A stretch of DNA of 64,000 bases from Corallium rubrum (GCA_964035015.1 OZ036010.1:6013467-6077466), one strand, 5' to 3'. Counted from the first letter of the stretch, positions 26,566 through 33,248 are shown. The notes: generated by a model not told the origin, from the letters alone. Made by a program: numbers and translations.

Positions 26566-27707
26566 CAGATAGAATCGCGGCATTCAAGATGATATGACAA
26601 ATACTATTTCCGATATTTATTTTTATCTAAGTTGTTCCTTCGATACAAATGAGCGCTAGTGGTGGGACAACAGCTCTTTACAAATACTTCAAAAACTCAT
26701 TAATAATTCACGAGGAAAACACAAAGGAAATCAGTAACATGTCCGTGGTTTTATATCTGATAAAGAAACCTCCTGATTTACATAAACTTTAGCTTTGATT
26801 TTCTCGGCTTAGACAACGTTATTTTTCAAGCTTACTACGCTAATGAACTTACCAAATGGGTCGTTTTTGAAGCTATTTAAAATACGTGTTTTATCAGATG
26901 TAAAACACTCGGCTATCGCGTCGTGTTTTAAATCTGATAAAACACTGCTGCTCATGTTTAAATATTACTTTATAATTTACTATTCTGTAATTTTCACAAC
27001 TTTCTATAGCTGTGTTATGAAACGTTCCTGTCGCCATCTTGAATTCGCAATGCACTGTCGTCTATCCAGGGTAATAAGCTCAATTAAAAGGGTGATTGCT
27101 TAGTGTTGAGACACAATGCGGTAATTTTTTCTTGATAAACACTTTCATGGCAACAATGTCTAGATATGATCGTTGTCATATTGGTAAAAGCAATAATTCT
27201 CGTACATTTGTCATGAATCTATCTTTACACATCCGAAAATTGTTGCTTTTACCAAAATGACAATTATTATATTTAGATATTGTTGCCACGAAAGTATTAA
27301 TAAAGAAAAAATTACCGCATTGTGTCTCAACACTACGCAATCGCCCTTTTAATGGAGCTTGCTACCCTGGATAGACCATAATGCATTGCAAATTCAAGAT
27401 GGCGCCGCTATTGGTGAAAAGGTCTATTGTCCCGCCTGAGAACATTCCCATATAAACCCGGCATGAAAAACATCCCGTTTCTCTTACGGATCCCGTCCAG
27501 GCTCTTATGTAAACTTCCCTTAACTCTTTCAGTATCAAACACGTACTTTAGTTTTTTAATTGGCTAACGCCAGACGATTTTACTCGTCGACAGAAAACCC
27601 CCTGGTACTCTAAAAGGGTTAATATGTTTTTTACTATACCTTCTTTAGCGCTGCTAAAGTTGATTGCTGGCATGGCTAGAAGCAGGAATAACATCCGACT
27701 AATCATC
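7093..27707 (-). CDS. Left receptor gene: secreted/membrane ectodomain with nine GCC2/GCC3 modules (5' part, 3' end outside window)
   Basis: Eleven exons can be joined in one frame: 27,706-27,640 (signal peptide), 25,978-25,493 (unique domain), then 21,487-21,323, 17,829-17,668, 15,072-14,911, 14,229-14,068, 12,900-12,739, 12,056-11,895, 8,703-8,542, 8,364-8,203 and 7,254-7,093. All have GT-AG borders. Each of the last nine encodes a cysteine module with the pattern C-xPGS-x-N-x-T-x3-C-x2-CP-x3-YQ-x5-C-x2-CP-x-T-x7-SS-x2-DC, matching the GCC2/GCC3 (ephrin-receptor-like) family. The last visible exon ends with a normal donor, so the protein continues leftwards beyond the window. By analogy with the right-hand gene it may end in a transmembrane tyrosine kinase, but this is inference. 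No kinase exon is visible to the left of 7,093. Many N-glycosylation sequons fit an extracellular location. Confidence 0.75.
7340..8110. repeat. Pentanucleotide microsatellite cluster (TCTTC / CCTTC / CCACT)
   Basis: (TCTTC)n runs from about 7,347 to 7,485, (CCTTC)n to about 7,690 with a CCATC patch near 7,590-7,610, then (TCTTC)n to 7,838. A related (CCACT)n tract covers about 7,960-8,095. It lies in the intron between module exons 8 and 9. Long ORFs on both strands here are periodicity artefacts. Confidence 0.95.
8203..8364 (-). CDS. GCC2/GCC3 module exon 8
   Basis: This 162-nt phase 1-1 exon lies between TCATACAG and GTAAGGAC. The module is CPPGSAFNYTIRDC...CSLNSFQP...CIACPNGTIT...DCIK. 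Its 5' part and downstream intron match exon 6, while its 3' part matches exon 5. Confidence 0.75.
8542..8703 (-). CDS. GCC2/GCC3 module exon 7
   Basis: This 162-nt phase 1-1 exon lies between GTACGTAG and GTAAGTA. The module is CPAGSFFNQTIRDC...CPLNSFQP...CMHCPDGEIT...DCIK. Confidence 0.75.
8776..9104 (+). repeat. Dispersed palindromic repeat, copy 1
   Basis: It contains the palindrome CCGTGTTTGGATC ... CCAAACACGG twice (near 8,815 and 9,055). A close inverted copy lies at 49,556-49,893. It is probably a MITE; no clear target duplication was seen. Confidence 0.6.
9287..9571. repeat. Inverted-repeat element with internal tandem units
   Basis: Outer arms (TTTCATAAACGAGTG / CACGAGTTTATGAAA type) enclose GTTTTACCAGGGGTTACA at the left and its complement at the right. 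Inside, two to three units of TTTACAAACACGAGAG-like sequence recur about every 65 nt. Confidence 0.55.
9691..9726. repeat. Perfect short palindrome around GGCCATGTTGGTT
   Basis: GCGGCCATGTTGGTT is followed after four bases by its exact complement. It could form a hairpin. I see no associated gene. Confidence 0.6.
9779..11643. mobile_element. 1.87-kb TIR element with 10-bp target duplication (MuDR-like)
   Basis: The ends CAACCTCGTACCCAGG and CCTGGGTACGAGGTTG are exact complements. Similarity continues inward for about 250 nt on each side, including the CCGCGCGG block. The element is flanked by the identical 10-mer CCAATATCTC (9,769-9,778 and 11,644-11,653). A 10-bp duplication with long TIRs fits the Mutator class. 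No transposase ORF is visible, so the copy is non-autonomous. Confidence 0.7.
10613..11258. mobile_element. TIR element nested inside the 1.87-kb element
   Basis: The ends TATGGAATGT and ACATTCCATA are complementary, followed inward by the GTGCACCGGACAT palindrome at the left and ATGTCCGGTGCAC at the right. GGTGCACA motifs recur through the interior. A GGGGGAGCATGCCCCC palindrome lies near 11,040. Confidence 0.55.
11895..12056 (-). CDS. GCC2/GCC3 module exon 6
   Basis: This 162-nt phase 1-1 exon lies between TAAACAG and GTAAGGAC. The module is CPPGSAFNYTIREC...CSLNSFQP...CIACPNRTIS...DCIK. The exon and the following intron start are closely similar to exon 8 (8,203-8,364), indicating a recent segmental duplication. 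Confidence 0.75.
12605..12712. repeat. Foldback of the CGTTTCGAGCGAAGG repeat family
   Basis: Arms starting TATACTGCCGAAA and ending TTTTGGCAGTATA flank an inverted GTCTAACGTTTCGAG core. Relatives occur at 24.1, 30.2, 33.3, 34.8, 45.5-45.9, 53.6, 54.0 and 58.4 kb. Confidence 0.6.
12739..12900 (-). CDS. GCC2/GCC3 module exon 5
   Basis: This 162-nt phase 1-1 exon lies between TTATGTAG and GTAAGTA. The module is CTPGSAFNDTTQNC...CPFNSFQP...CIACPNGTIT...DCIE. Its 3' half is nearly identical in DNA to that of exon 8. Confidence 0.75.
12942..13231. mobile_element. MITE with TCAAAATGGAAAT termini
   Basis: TIRs start TCAAAATGGAAATACCTTCC and end in the complement TATTTCCATTTTGA. The inner arms include CTGTAGTTGGTTGTGTATTA and its partner. 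A second, interrupted copy spans 37,988-38,641. Confidence 0.65.
13391..13488. mobile_element. Short MITE with GGCGTTAGCCAGA core
   Basis: Ends are AACCCTTTATAGCCCA and TGGGCTATAAAGGG, with the core TAAAATCGTCTGGCGTTAGC. One of at least six copies in the window. Confidence 0.6.
13489..14067. other. Intronic sequence without recognised features
   Basis: A direct repeat of AACAGGAAAATAAATGAGCT occurs at about 13,488 and 13,521. No gene or TIR element is recognised in the rest. Confidence 0.4.
14068..14229 (-). CDS. GCC2/GCC3 module exon 4
   Basis: This 162-nt phase 1-1 exon lies between TGTATTAG and GTAAGTC. The module is CKPGSFYDFNTTTC...CPLNFYQN...CSLCPEDKIT...DCIK. Confidence 0.75.
14300..14815. 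repeat. (CAA/CCA)n trinucleotide-rich tract
   Basis: Imperfect CAA, CCA and CAG triplets run for about 500 nt between module exons 3 and 4. They create spurious Thr/Asn/Gln/His-rich ORFs on the plus strand and Val/Leu-rich ones on the minus strand. Confidence 0.9.
14911..15072 (-). CDS. GCC2/GCC3 module exon 3
   Basis: This 162-nt phase 1-1 exon lies between CTTATAG and GTAAGTA. The module is CSPGSFYNFKKENC...CPRDSYQS...CTQCDSN...NCIL. It is the most diverged of the nine: the second CP pair reads CD. Confidence 0.75.
15293..15661. mobile_element. TIR element (ATAGTCCGTTTCAGCT termini)
   Basis: The left end ATAGTCCGTTTCAGCTCGCT is complementary to the right end AGCTGAAACTGACTATA. The inner arms include CTTTTAAAAT / TTTCAAAAG and repeated CGAACTACGTTGC units. 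There is no ORF. Confidence 0.55.
15662..16329. other. Intronic stretch without recognised features
   Basis: I found no exon, TIR pair or tandem repeat here on either strand. Confidence 0.35.
16330..16435 (-). repeat. 5S-derived SINE-like fragment
   Basis: On the minus strand ACGGGTGGCGTGTGCT, GCGCTGCCTCTCACC and GTTAAGCCCGGTTAGACGGG match the copy at 61,700. The 5S-like 3' portion (GGTTAGTACTTGGATG) is replaced here by GGTTACATGCACTCTTGGATG. Confidence 0.45.
16742..16838 (-). repeat. tRNA-derived SINE (minus)
   Basis: The minus strand carries a box A-like TGGCTCATGGGTTATAGCG and a box B GGGTTCGAGTCC at tRNA spacing. The arms are imperfect, so this is not a working tRNA. It faces away from a related copy 100 nt to the right. 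Confidence 0.55.
16936..17112 (+). repeat. tRNA-derived SINE interrupted by an 88-bp insertion
   Basis: Box A-like TTGCTCAATGGTTAGAGCG is at 16,945 and box B GAGTTCGAGTCCC at 17,088. Between them 16,982-17,069 is foreign and is flanked by the 11-bp duplication TAGTACTCGGA (16,971-16,981 and 17,070-17,080). The insert belongs to the AACACTGCCTACGCAGCACAC repeat family. Confidence 0.65.
17139..17568. mobile_element. TIR element rich in TTCAAC units
   Basis: The left end GGCCTGGCCAAACGCTTTCA pairs with the right end TGAAAGCGTTTGGCGAGGCC. The interior consists largely of repeated TTCAACATCA / TGTTGAATGA hexamer-like units. Confidence 0.6.
17668..17829 (-). CDS. GCC2/GCC3 module exon 2
   Basis: This 162-nt phase 1-1 exon lies between TTCTTAG and GTAAGTA. 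It encodes the module CSPGERFNLAIKNC...CPEDTYQP...CLTCPNNTT...DCVQ with family-typical cysteine spacing. Confidence 0.75.
17921..20400. repeat. 2.48-kb (TTTG)n microsatellite
   Basis: About 620 tetranucleotide units run almost without interruption. TCTG-type patches occur at about 18,766-18,795, 18,970-19,052 and 19,271, with a phase slip near 18,920-18,935. On the receptor sense strand it is (CAAA)n, in the intron between module exons 1 and 2. The giant ORFs on both strands are artefacts. Confidence 0.98.
20461..20826. mobile_element. TTAA-flanked MITE rich in TTGCAA motifs
   Basis: TTAA at 20,457 and 20,827 brackets the ends AGGTGAGGTAATAC and GTATTACTTCACC. The interior repeats CAACTTGCAA / TTGCAAGTTG. 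Its right TTAA is shared with the next element. Confidence 0.65.
20831..21276. mobile_element. TTAA-flanked MITE, AGTGTATATGAAATG family
   Basis: Exact TTAA flanks (20,827-20,830 and 21,277-21,280) and TIRs AGTGTATATGAAATGAAA. The inner arms include AATTAAGTTTGTTTAATTTG. It is related to the copies at 42.0, 53.1 and 63.3 kb. Confidence 0.75.
21323..21487 (-). CDS. GCC2/GCC3 module exon 1
   Basis: This 165-nt phase 1-1 exon lies between TTAATCAG and GTAAAC. It encodes a complete module from TCVAGTF to STCLK with six cysteines in family spacing (CEPCP, CKPCP). It is one codon longer than the other modules. A TTAA-flanked MITE ends 43 nt from the donor. Confidence 0.75.
21565..21735. repeat. 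Short inverted-repeat region around CAAATACGAG
   Basis: TTCAAATACGAGACGGGGGA is loosely mirrored by GTCGAGTATTTGAACTGA, with ATTTCAAAGTCC repeats inside. It is probably a degenerate MITE. Confidence 0.35.
22035..22200. repeat. CTACGCCATC tandem repeat with adjoining palindrome
   Basis: A decamer close to CTACGCCATC repeats five to six times. CTGGCAAGTTCCCCCGGCAG and its complement form a hairpin at about 22,108-22,182. Confidence 0.6.
22360..22828. mobile_element. TTAA-flanked MITE, AGTGGTTCTCTGATG ends
   Basis: TTAA at 22,356-22,359 and 22,829-22,832. TIR AGTGGTTCTCTGATGAAAAT is mirrored at the right end. A TATGACGTCATAGACTCAA block and its partner form the inner arms. Confidence 0.75.
22993..23533. 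mobile_element. TTAA-type MITE, AGTGCCTCTATGGCC ends
   Basis: The left flank is TTAA (22,989-22,992) and the right flank TTAG (23,534-23,537). TIRs AGTGCCTCTATGGCCTGTGG are mirrored exactly at the right and continue through ACATATTTAAATAACTTAG. Confidence 0.7.
23538..24115. other. Degenerate inverted-repeat region, no gene
   Basis: AAACCAGAGGGCTTCATCGG (about 23,710) is loosely mirrored by the sequence ending AAGCTCTCTGGTTT at 24,015. It is probably a decayed TIR element. Confidence 0.4.
24117..24353. repeat. Near-perfect foldback with CTGACGA...GAAAC cores
   Basis: TATGGTATAGTAGG ... CCTACTATACCATA arms of about 85 nt flank repeated GACGAAGGGCCTTC units. The right end continues into TTGTTTCAACACTGCCTA ... 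CACACTACTTTTATA, the common tail of the family. Confidence 0.75.
24162..24200 (-). ncRNA. Hammerhead-ribozyme-like core in a dispersed repeat
   Basis: On the minus strand CTGACGA is followed by A, a GGGC-CTTC-GCTC hairpin, then GAAAC and GTT. This matches the CUGANGA / helix II / GAAA layout of the hammerhead core. The extra A before helix II and the very short helix III make activity uncertain. Similar cores lie near 45,819 (plus) and 54,012 (minus). Confidence 0.3.
24460..24601. mobile_element. Short TIR element (AGCCGGTTTTCCACTAGG)
   Basis: The left end AGCCGGTTTTCCACTAGGCG pairs with CGCCTAGTGGAAAACCGGC. The right flank is TTAA and the left flank CTAA. A relative lies at 48,345-48,447. 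Confidence 0.65.
24606..24796. mobile_element. TTAA-flanked MITE (AGCCTAGTTCTCATTTGTCG)
   Basis: TTAA at 24,602-24,605 and 24,797-24,800. The arms contain three GATCGGCGATGATCGGCGAT-type units and pair over about 75 nt. It abuts its neighbours and shares both TTAA sites with them. Confidence 0.7.
24801..25480. mobile_element. TIR element ending 12 nt from a splice donor
   Basis: The left end GACTGCGTTCACACGAGTCC pairs with GGACTCGCGTGAACGGGGTC at the right. TTCACACGA motifs recur inside. The left flank is TTAA. The right end lies 12 nt from the last base of the N-terminal ectodomain exon (25,493). Confidence 0.6.
25493..25978 (-). CDS. Unique N-terminal ectodomain exon of left receptor gene
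   Basis: This 486-nt exon lies between TTTTCCAG and GTAAGTG and enters and leaves in phase 1. It encodes 162 residues with about nine cysteines, including two Cys-Cys pairs near its end (SCCKR and ACCKPGF). I do not recognise a named domain. The alternating hydrophobic stretches (VAEITFIIFA and QQVNIILPVA) suggest a beta-rich fold. It sits between the signal peptide and the cysteine modules, the position expected for a ligand-binding domain, but that role is inference. Confidence 0.7.
26030..26575. repeat. (GGT/GAT)n trinucleotide tract
   Basis: Imperfect GGT and GAT triplets end in a pure (GAT)n run at 26,514-26,563. It lies in the intron after the signal-peptide exon. Confidence 0.9.
26576..27020. 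other. Intronic stretch without recognised genes
   Basis: TTTTATATCTGATAAA and TTTTATCAGATGTAAAACAC-like motifs recur near 26,750, 26,890 and 26,930 and may be remnants of an inverted-repeat element. No exon was seen. Confidence 0.35.
27029..27420. mobile_element. About 400-bp MITE, copy 1
   Basis: The arms CGCCATCTTGAATTCGCAAT / ATTGCAAATTCAAGATGGCG and CTATCCAGGGTAATAAGCTC are paired. A closely related copy is at 40,835-41,240. Confidence 0.7.
27524..27618. mobile_element. Short TTAA MITE with GGCTAACGCCAGACG core
   Basis: TTAA at 27,520-27,523 and 27,619-27,622. The core TGGCTAACGCCAGACGATTT is shared with five other copies. It ends 22 nt from the signal-peptide exon, inside the intron. 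Confidence 0.65.
27640..27707 (-). CDS. Start exon of left receptor gene: signal peptide
   Basis: The acceptor TTACAG precedes GATG, so a 5' UTR intron lies upstream (to the right). The ATG is at 27,706. The 22 codons give a short basic start followed by a hydrophobic LFLLLAMPAI core and a small-residue FSSA site, a typical signal peptide. The exon ends GAA-G and joins in frame to the exon at 25,978. The donor is GTATAG. Confidence 0.7.
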
Positions 27708-28030
27708 CTGTAAGTAAAACAAATTTCAGTAAATTGATTTTTAATTGTGAAAATTAGGACACGTTAAGGAGTACTGTACATTATAGATTTCTTAATAGAT
27801 TTCTGAAAGAGTGTTATTAGGCTGTTTCTAAAGAACATTTATCAATACCAAGAGTATATACAATATTTGTGTAATGAATACTGTAGTGTTCAGCGGTTTC
27901 GGGCACTTTACATCCGGGGATAGGGGCGAGAGACAACGTGCGAAGGACGTACTTGGGGAGATGTGATGGCGATTATATTTAACATGTATTAACCTAAAGA
28001 TATAAAGCATTATTTCTACTTTACATCCTC
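27708..28030. other. Upstream region of the left receptor gene
   Basis: An acceptor at 27,708 implies a 5' UTR exon to the right, which I could not locate. No convincing core promoter was identified. Confidence 0.35.
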
Positions 28031-28039
28031 CAAATGCTT

Positions 28040-28640
28040 AGCTAGTATTGCGGTGCCCTGCATGACGACTAGCCGCTGAGCTGCTGACTCTTTACGTAGC
28101 TTTATATTCTGGGCGTCACATTTTTTTGGCACCCATAAGCCACGGACACAGAAACGTGGGATATCGGAACGAGAATACAAGCGATGTTTTTAATGCCAAA
28201 GATTTTGGCGACTTTTTGACGACATCATATTTGTGAAGAAAAGCATGGAGCATTCCGCAGGTAGATACAATTGTGGTGCCCTGACGTGTTAGCGGCAATA
28301 GCTCGTGAGTCAGCTTTATAATTTTAGTTGTAAGTTTTTGCAGAATTGATAGCGAACGTCATGGGCTCTGGCATTGAAAATGGAAGCGATGTTTTTGACG
28401 CGAGGGATTTTGGCGGCTTTTTGACGATCTCCGTGAAGCGAAGCGTTACGCAGGTAAACACAATTGCACAAAATTGTAGTGCCCTGACAAGTTATCGGCT
28501 AGATCGTCAGGCAGCTTCATATTACGGTGTCCTCACAAGCCAGTCACTGCCCTGACGACTTGTTAAGTAGCTTTATATTCTGGGTGTTTGACGGAACTGT
28601 CTTGGCACCCGTAAACCGTACACAGAAAGTGGGCTCTTTT
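28040..28640 (+). repeat. Degenerate tandem repeat with exon-like units
   Basis: TTTATATTCTGGG ... TTGGCACCC ... ACACAGAAA recurs at 28,103 and 28,569 (about 466-bp period). Within it, two diverged subunits (28,180-28,260 and 28,385-28,455) each carry GCGATGTTTTTxAxGC...GATTTTGGCG. The second reads SDVFDARDFGGFLT between TTTTTGCAG (ending 28,343) and a CAG-GTAAAC donor (28,454). Confidence 0.4.
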
Positions 28641-29066
28641 TTGACGAAACGTTTTTGTCACTCTTTACCATTTTGTCTGGTTTATCTATATTGTTCGGTG
28701 TATCAGTGTATGGATATAATATGTAGTATACTGTATATATGAAGCCCTGGTCACTCACATTACTAATTGATAAAGAAGTCAAAAATATATATGTATAAAC
28801 TCTCGGATGCGAAGTGAGATTCTCAAGAGGAAAGATAACTCATGAGGAAAATTCAAAAGAAATCAATGTTTAATCAGTATTTAGAAATCGGAGATTACAG
28901 TCAAATTTAGCAAACTTTGAGGTGGATTTCTCTTAAAATACTGAGTCGTTTGAGAAGCTGTGTATCCAACATTCGTCAGTGTTGGTCATCCGATGTCAAA
29001 ATACAGTCAAGCTGGTTAAAAAACCTCGGCCTCGCCTCGTATTTTCAACTTGTTTGACTGTATTTA

Positions 29067-29461
29067 TGGCCTGTTTATATGGAGCCGAGTTACCCAGCTA
29101 GCCGTACCCGCCATGTATAGAATTTCAATGCTATCCCAGCAGAGTGTTTATATGAGACAGGCGGGTAACTCGGCTAGCCAAGATCCCGGCAAAACAGCCG
29201 AGATCTCGGCATGCCGGGATGAAAATATTCCCATATAAACACTCTCTTGCCGGGTAACTCGGCTAGCCGAGTTGAATTTGTCACAACAGCGCACGCGCCA
29301 CTTATGAAGACAATCAGAAACTACTCATGGAATGTGAAACCATTATAATGTGTGGGCGGCTTTGCCGAGTAACTCGTCTCATATAAACACTCATCTTTTT
29401 TCAACTCGGCTTGCCGAGTAACTCGCCTAGCCGGGTAACTCGGCTCCATATAAACAGGCCC
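29067..29461. mobile_element. Intact TIR element (GGCCTGTTTATATGGAGC), reference copy
   Basis: The ends GGCCTGTTTATATGGAGCCG and CGGCTCCATATAAACAGGCC are exact complements, and AACTCGGCTAGCCGAGTT-type palindromes fill the interior. It is about 395 bp and uninterrupted. The second copy, 54,818-61,602, is the same element split by three insertions. Confidence 0.75.
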
Positions 29462-30370
29462 TTAGATCGGAGGAAGAACACATATGTTGTACTTCAATGG
29501 GTCTAAACAAGGGTGAGCGTTTTCTCAAATATCGTACATAAGTCTTTTAACTATAAACATAAACTAAGGATGCAGTGCTTAAATTTCGCCTAGGTTACGC
29601 ATGACGATTAAACTAAAATGGTTTATGTAGAAATTCGAAATTGACATTTAAAAGAGGAGATCGGTATATATGCTATGACTCAGCATAGTCAATCGAGATA
29701 TGGTCTGGAAACTCGGCAAACTTCAAAGCGCCTATAATGAGCTGTGATTTTATGTTGAACCGTACCTTACACCGTGCACATCCTTTGTTTTAGGTTTATT
29801 AATATTTAAATAGCACGGTTGAGTAGTTGAACTGAAACGTTGCTATTGGACAATTCGTTCATTATACTAAAATACAATGTGTTCAGTGACCGTGCACCGT
29901 GCACAAAAATGCATAAAGGCGAACAAAAAGATAGACCAAAGACTTTAGCTGAGTTTCCAGACCATATCTCGATTGACTATGGACTCAGATATGAGATATT
30001 GAGTGCATGTATTAAATGTTCTTCACTCATTTTACTCAAAAAAAATTTTAGAACTCAGAAATTGTTCTGAGTAAAATGGCTACATATCATGTATATATAA
30101 TCTACCCTTTATTATTTGTATATATAGCAATATAAAAAATTAGTAGTGCTACGTATAGGCACTGTAGAAATATAAGTCGAAAATATTAAAAGTTTGGTGT
30201 ATATATATATACTGCCGAAATACTCAAGAAAAATGTCTGACGTTTCGAGCGAAGCAATTTCGTATAGAGAGAAACGTGTAAGTGAACTAGAATAAGCGTT
30301 ACCTATATTCAAACGTTTATCATCAGTGCATGGAAATTGTATGTCAAATATGTAATCGGTCATTGCCATT
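29462..30370. other. Intergenic stretch with small inverted repeats
   Basis: AGTCAATCGAGATATGGTCT (29,687) and its complement (29,960) form arms of a probable TIR element of about 290 bp around GTGCACGG motifs. A copy fragment of the CGTTTCGAGCGAAG family is at 30,200-30,275. Confidence 0.45.
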
Positions 30371-30379
30371 GGAAACAAT

Positions 30380-31150
30380 ACAATAACAATACACATTTTA
30401 TTCACACTTTTTTTGGGTTGTTTTTTTTACAAATGGAAGAGAGAGATATTACATCTGGAGGTGCCCAACTAATTACAAGAATAAAAGGAAAAAGTGCCTA
30501 GAGGCTAAGTTAACCGTAAGGTTTTCTAGTTAGTCCCTAGCCAATACTAGTTTTTATTTTAACATGTAGCTAAATTTAATGAAATAATATATAACAAAGA
30601 TGAAAATAATTTAACTTTTAAATTGTTTTGCTAATAAGAACTGCATGCTTAATATTTTTAGAGAAAGAAAAGACATTGAGTTCTTTTATTAAATCTGGAC
30701 GTTCTTGCCAATATTCACTTGCAATATGTGATAAAGTTTGTTTGCCAGTGTTTGTTCGAACACGAGATTTATATAAATTTTGCTTAGAAGCATATCTGGT
30801 ATTGTAAGAATGAACATCAGTGGCATAGAGAAAATAATTTTGGAAAGAAAGAGGCAATTTCTTTTTATGCCATATATGAGTAAATTTTAAAACATGTAGA
30901 CGAAACGCATTTTTTACAGTAAGAATATTTAGTAAGTTTAACAACGGGAGAGCACTTTCTGTATATTTTCCATAAGGAACAGCAAAGAACATCGACCTTA
31001 TAATTTTGTTTTGATTTATTTGAACTTTTTGTATACGAGTTTTATAAGCGCTACCCCATGCCAAGATTGCATAAGAGATATAAGGATAAATTAAATTGTA
31101 ATAAATTTGTTTTAATTGTAGAATGGATAAATAATGTCTAAGCTTATGAA
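30380..31150 (-). mobile_element. 5'-truncated LINE: RT C-terminal remnant and 3' UTR
   Basis: The minus strand encodes, from about 31,140 to 30,618, an uninterrupted stretch typical of the C-terminus of jockey/CR1-type reverse transcriptases: IYYNLIYPYISYAILAWG, NQNKIIRSMFF, then HSYNTRYASKQ and RTNTGKQTLSHIASEYW. The catalytic RT and endonuclease domains are missing, as expected for 5' truncation. The 3' end approaches AATAAAATGTGTATTG near 30,390. It is a different subfamily from the LINE at 55 kb. Confidence 0.7.
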
Positions 31151-31910
31151 TTATATACCTTTAATTATCATTCGTTTGATGATAAAATGATATACTAAAA
31201 TGATATAAAACGATCCTAAACAGATCGGCCTTTTATACAAGTGCTAGTGTACGCAATTGTTCTGTTAATAGTTGAATAATCTAAATGCTGAATTTGTATT
31301 TATGTTTACTGATATTTAATAGCCGTTATTCATATCAAGATATATTACTATATTGTACGTGAGACACGAAAGATTTCTTAAAAAAGTGTACCCAATTTTG
31401 AAGTGGTGATCTAAGTTAAGATTGAACTAAAAATGGAACCTTAGTGAAACTAAAATGCTTATCATAGTAAACGTATTACTTAAAGAACACTGTTAAGAGC
31501 ACGAAACTAAAAAACTAACTGTTTGAAATAACCAATTTAATTAGTTGTCTCAGTTGTACTAGGGACCTTACGAAATACGACAGCAACTTCAACGACGACG
31601 TCTTTTAAACAAAAGAATTCTAGTTGCGAAAAATAATGAATAATTTTTTGTCCCTAGAGTAATCTCAACACTCAACAGCGCCACTTAGAGCATTTTCACG
31701 TCTTCAGGACGACGGCAACTCACCAAAAAATGAGAACTGTTGCTTAAGATTTACTTCAATACTGGCAGTGCAATCATTTTAGCAGTACTGGGGCGTTATG
31801 GGAGTCATTAAACTAGCTTCAAATATCAAATATAATAGTCAGTTATCCGTGACTTTATTTAATTATAAAATTTATGTTGCTTTTTCACCCTATAGCAACG
31901 TAAGGTCCCT
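31151..31910. other. Intergenic stretch, one weak TIR candidate
   Basis: AGGGACCTTACG (about 31,560) and CGTAAGGTCCCT (about 31,899) are complementary and bracket about 350 nt with no ORF. The rest shows nothing recognisable. Confidence 0.45.
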
Positions 31911-31913
31911 ACT

Positions 31914-32470
31914 AACACTTTGAGGGCCAAGACCTCTCCCTGTGCTGAATAAAATCGTTTGGCGTTAGCCAGAATAAACCTTAAAGACTCGTCGTCAGGC
32001 TTCAAAGTGTTAAAGAGATAGGTTTTAACACTTTGAGGCCTGGACCTCTCCCTGTGCTGAATAAAATCGTCTGGCGTTAGCCAGAATAAACCTTAAAGAC
32101 TCGTCGTCAGGCTTCAAAGTGTTAAAGAGATAGGTTTTAACACTTTGAGGCCTGGACCTCTCCCTGTGCTGAATAAACTCGTCTGGCGGCGTTAGCCAGA
32201 ATAAAATACTAAAGACTCGTCGTCAGGCTTCAAAGTGTTAAAGAGATAGGTTTTAACACTTTGAGGCCTGGACCTCTCCCTGTGCTGAATAAACTCGTCT
32301 GGCGGCGTTAGCCAGAATAAAATACTAAAGACTCGTCGTCAGGCTTCAAAGTGTTAAAGAGATAGGTTTTAACACTTTGAGGCCTGGACCTCTCCCTGTG
32401 CTGAATAAACTCGTCTGGCGGCGTTAGCCAGAATAAAATACTAAAGACTCGTCGTCAGGCTTCAAAGTGT
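31914..32470. repeat. Five-copy tandem array of a 112-116 bp inverted-repeat unit
   Basis: Units start at about 31,914, 32,027, 32,139, 32,255 and 32,371. Each begins AACACTTTGAGG and ends CTTCAAAGTGTT, so each is itself a foldback. Each carries the GGCGTTAGCCAGAATAAA core of the short MITE family. The last three units share a 3-nt insertion (GGCGGCGTT), showing stepwise amplification. Confidence 0.85.
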
Positions 32471-32573
32471 GAACCCTTCAATATCAAGCATGTACTTTAG
32501 TATTTTACTCTGGCTAACGCTAGATGATTTTACTCATTAATATATAGGGAAACCCCTGGTACTCTAAGGGTTA
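32471..32573. mobile_element. Short MITE with GGCTAACGC core
   Basis: It begins AACCCTTCAATATC and ends CTCTAAGGGTTAA, with the core CTCTGGCTAACGCTAGATG. It directly abuts the tandem array. Confidence 0.6.
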
Positions 32574-33044
32574 AAAAAAACCCGTTGCCAGTTAACTATT
32601 TGAAAAAATACAAGACCAAATACAACTAGAATGATAACATCTTGAAAATTTAAGATATGAGTTAAAATCAAGAGAACAAATATGAATATGTTCCTTATTA
32701 ATTTAATATGAATGATATTTCGATTGTATTTCAAAGCCATAGCTAGTAACGACGATCTCACGATGTCTAACGACTTTGAAATAGAGATCTTGAGTTTTCA
32801 AGATGTTATTACTTGGCTTATGCTGTTTCGCCATCAGTTATGTTCAGGAGTGACAAGAACGTCATCTATAATCCCGATAAGTATATATTACGATTATTTA
32901 ATCTATCATGATTATCTAATCACTGCAGCAAACGCTGCATGATGGGGCCGTGAGATTTAAGTATTGATTTCGCGGAGGGAAGAAAACCGGAGAACCCAGC
33001 AGTGGAAAACTCTCGAAGCACAGGAGAGAACCAACAACTCTACT

Positions 33045-33125
33045 CACATGAAGCTAGGTGGTCATTCGACCGGGCTTAACTTCAGTGGTGAAAGGCAGCG
33101 CGCTATAAACAGCTTGCTTGTACTT
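33045..33125 (-). repeat. 5S-derived SINE-like fragment
   Basis: On the minus strand GCGCTGCCTTTCACCACTG is followed by AAGTTAAGCCCGGTCGAATG, matching the middle of the copy at 61,700. Confidence 0.35.
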
Positions 33126-33248
33126 CCTCAATGTTTTAACATTGAATAATCTTGATTGATAAATCTTTCTTATATAATTTTTATTTAACAGCTCTATTTT
33201 GCATGGCATTAAATAAATCAGTATTTACACACACTTGTACACACAGAC

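Noticed and set aside
31914-32470. CRISPR-like array
   Set aside because: The units are adjacent repeats without unique spacers, in animal DNA.
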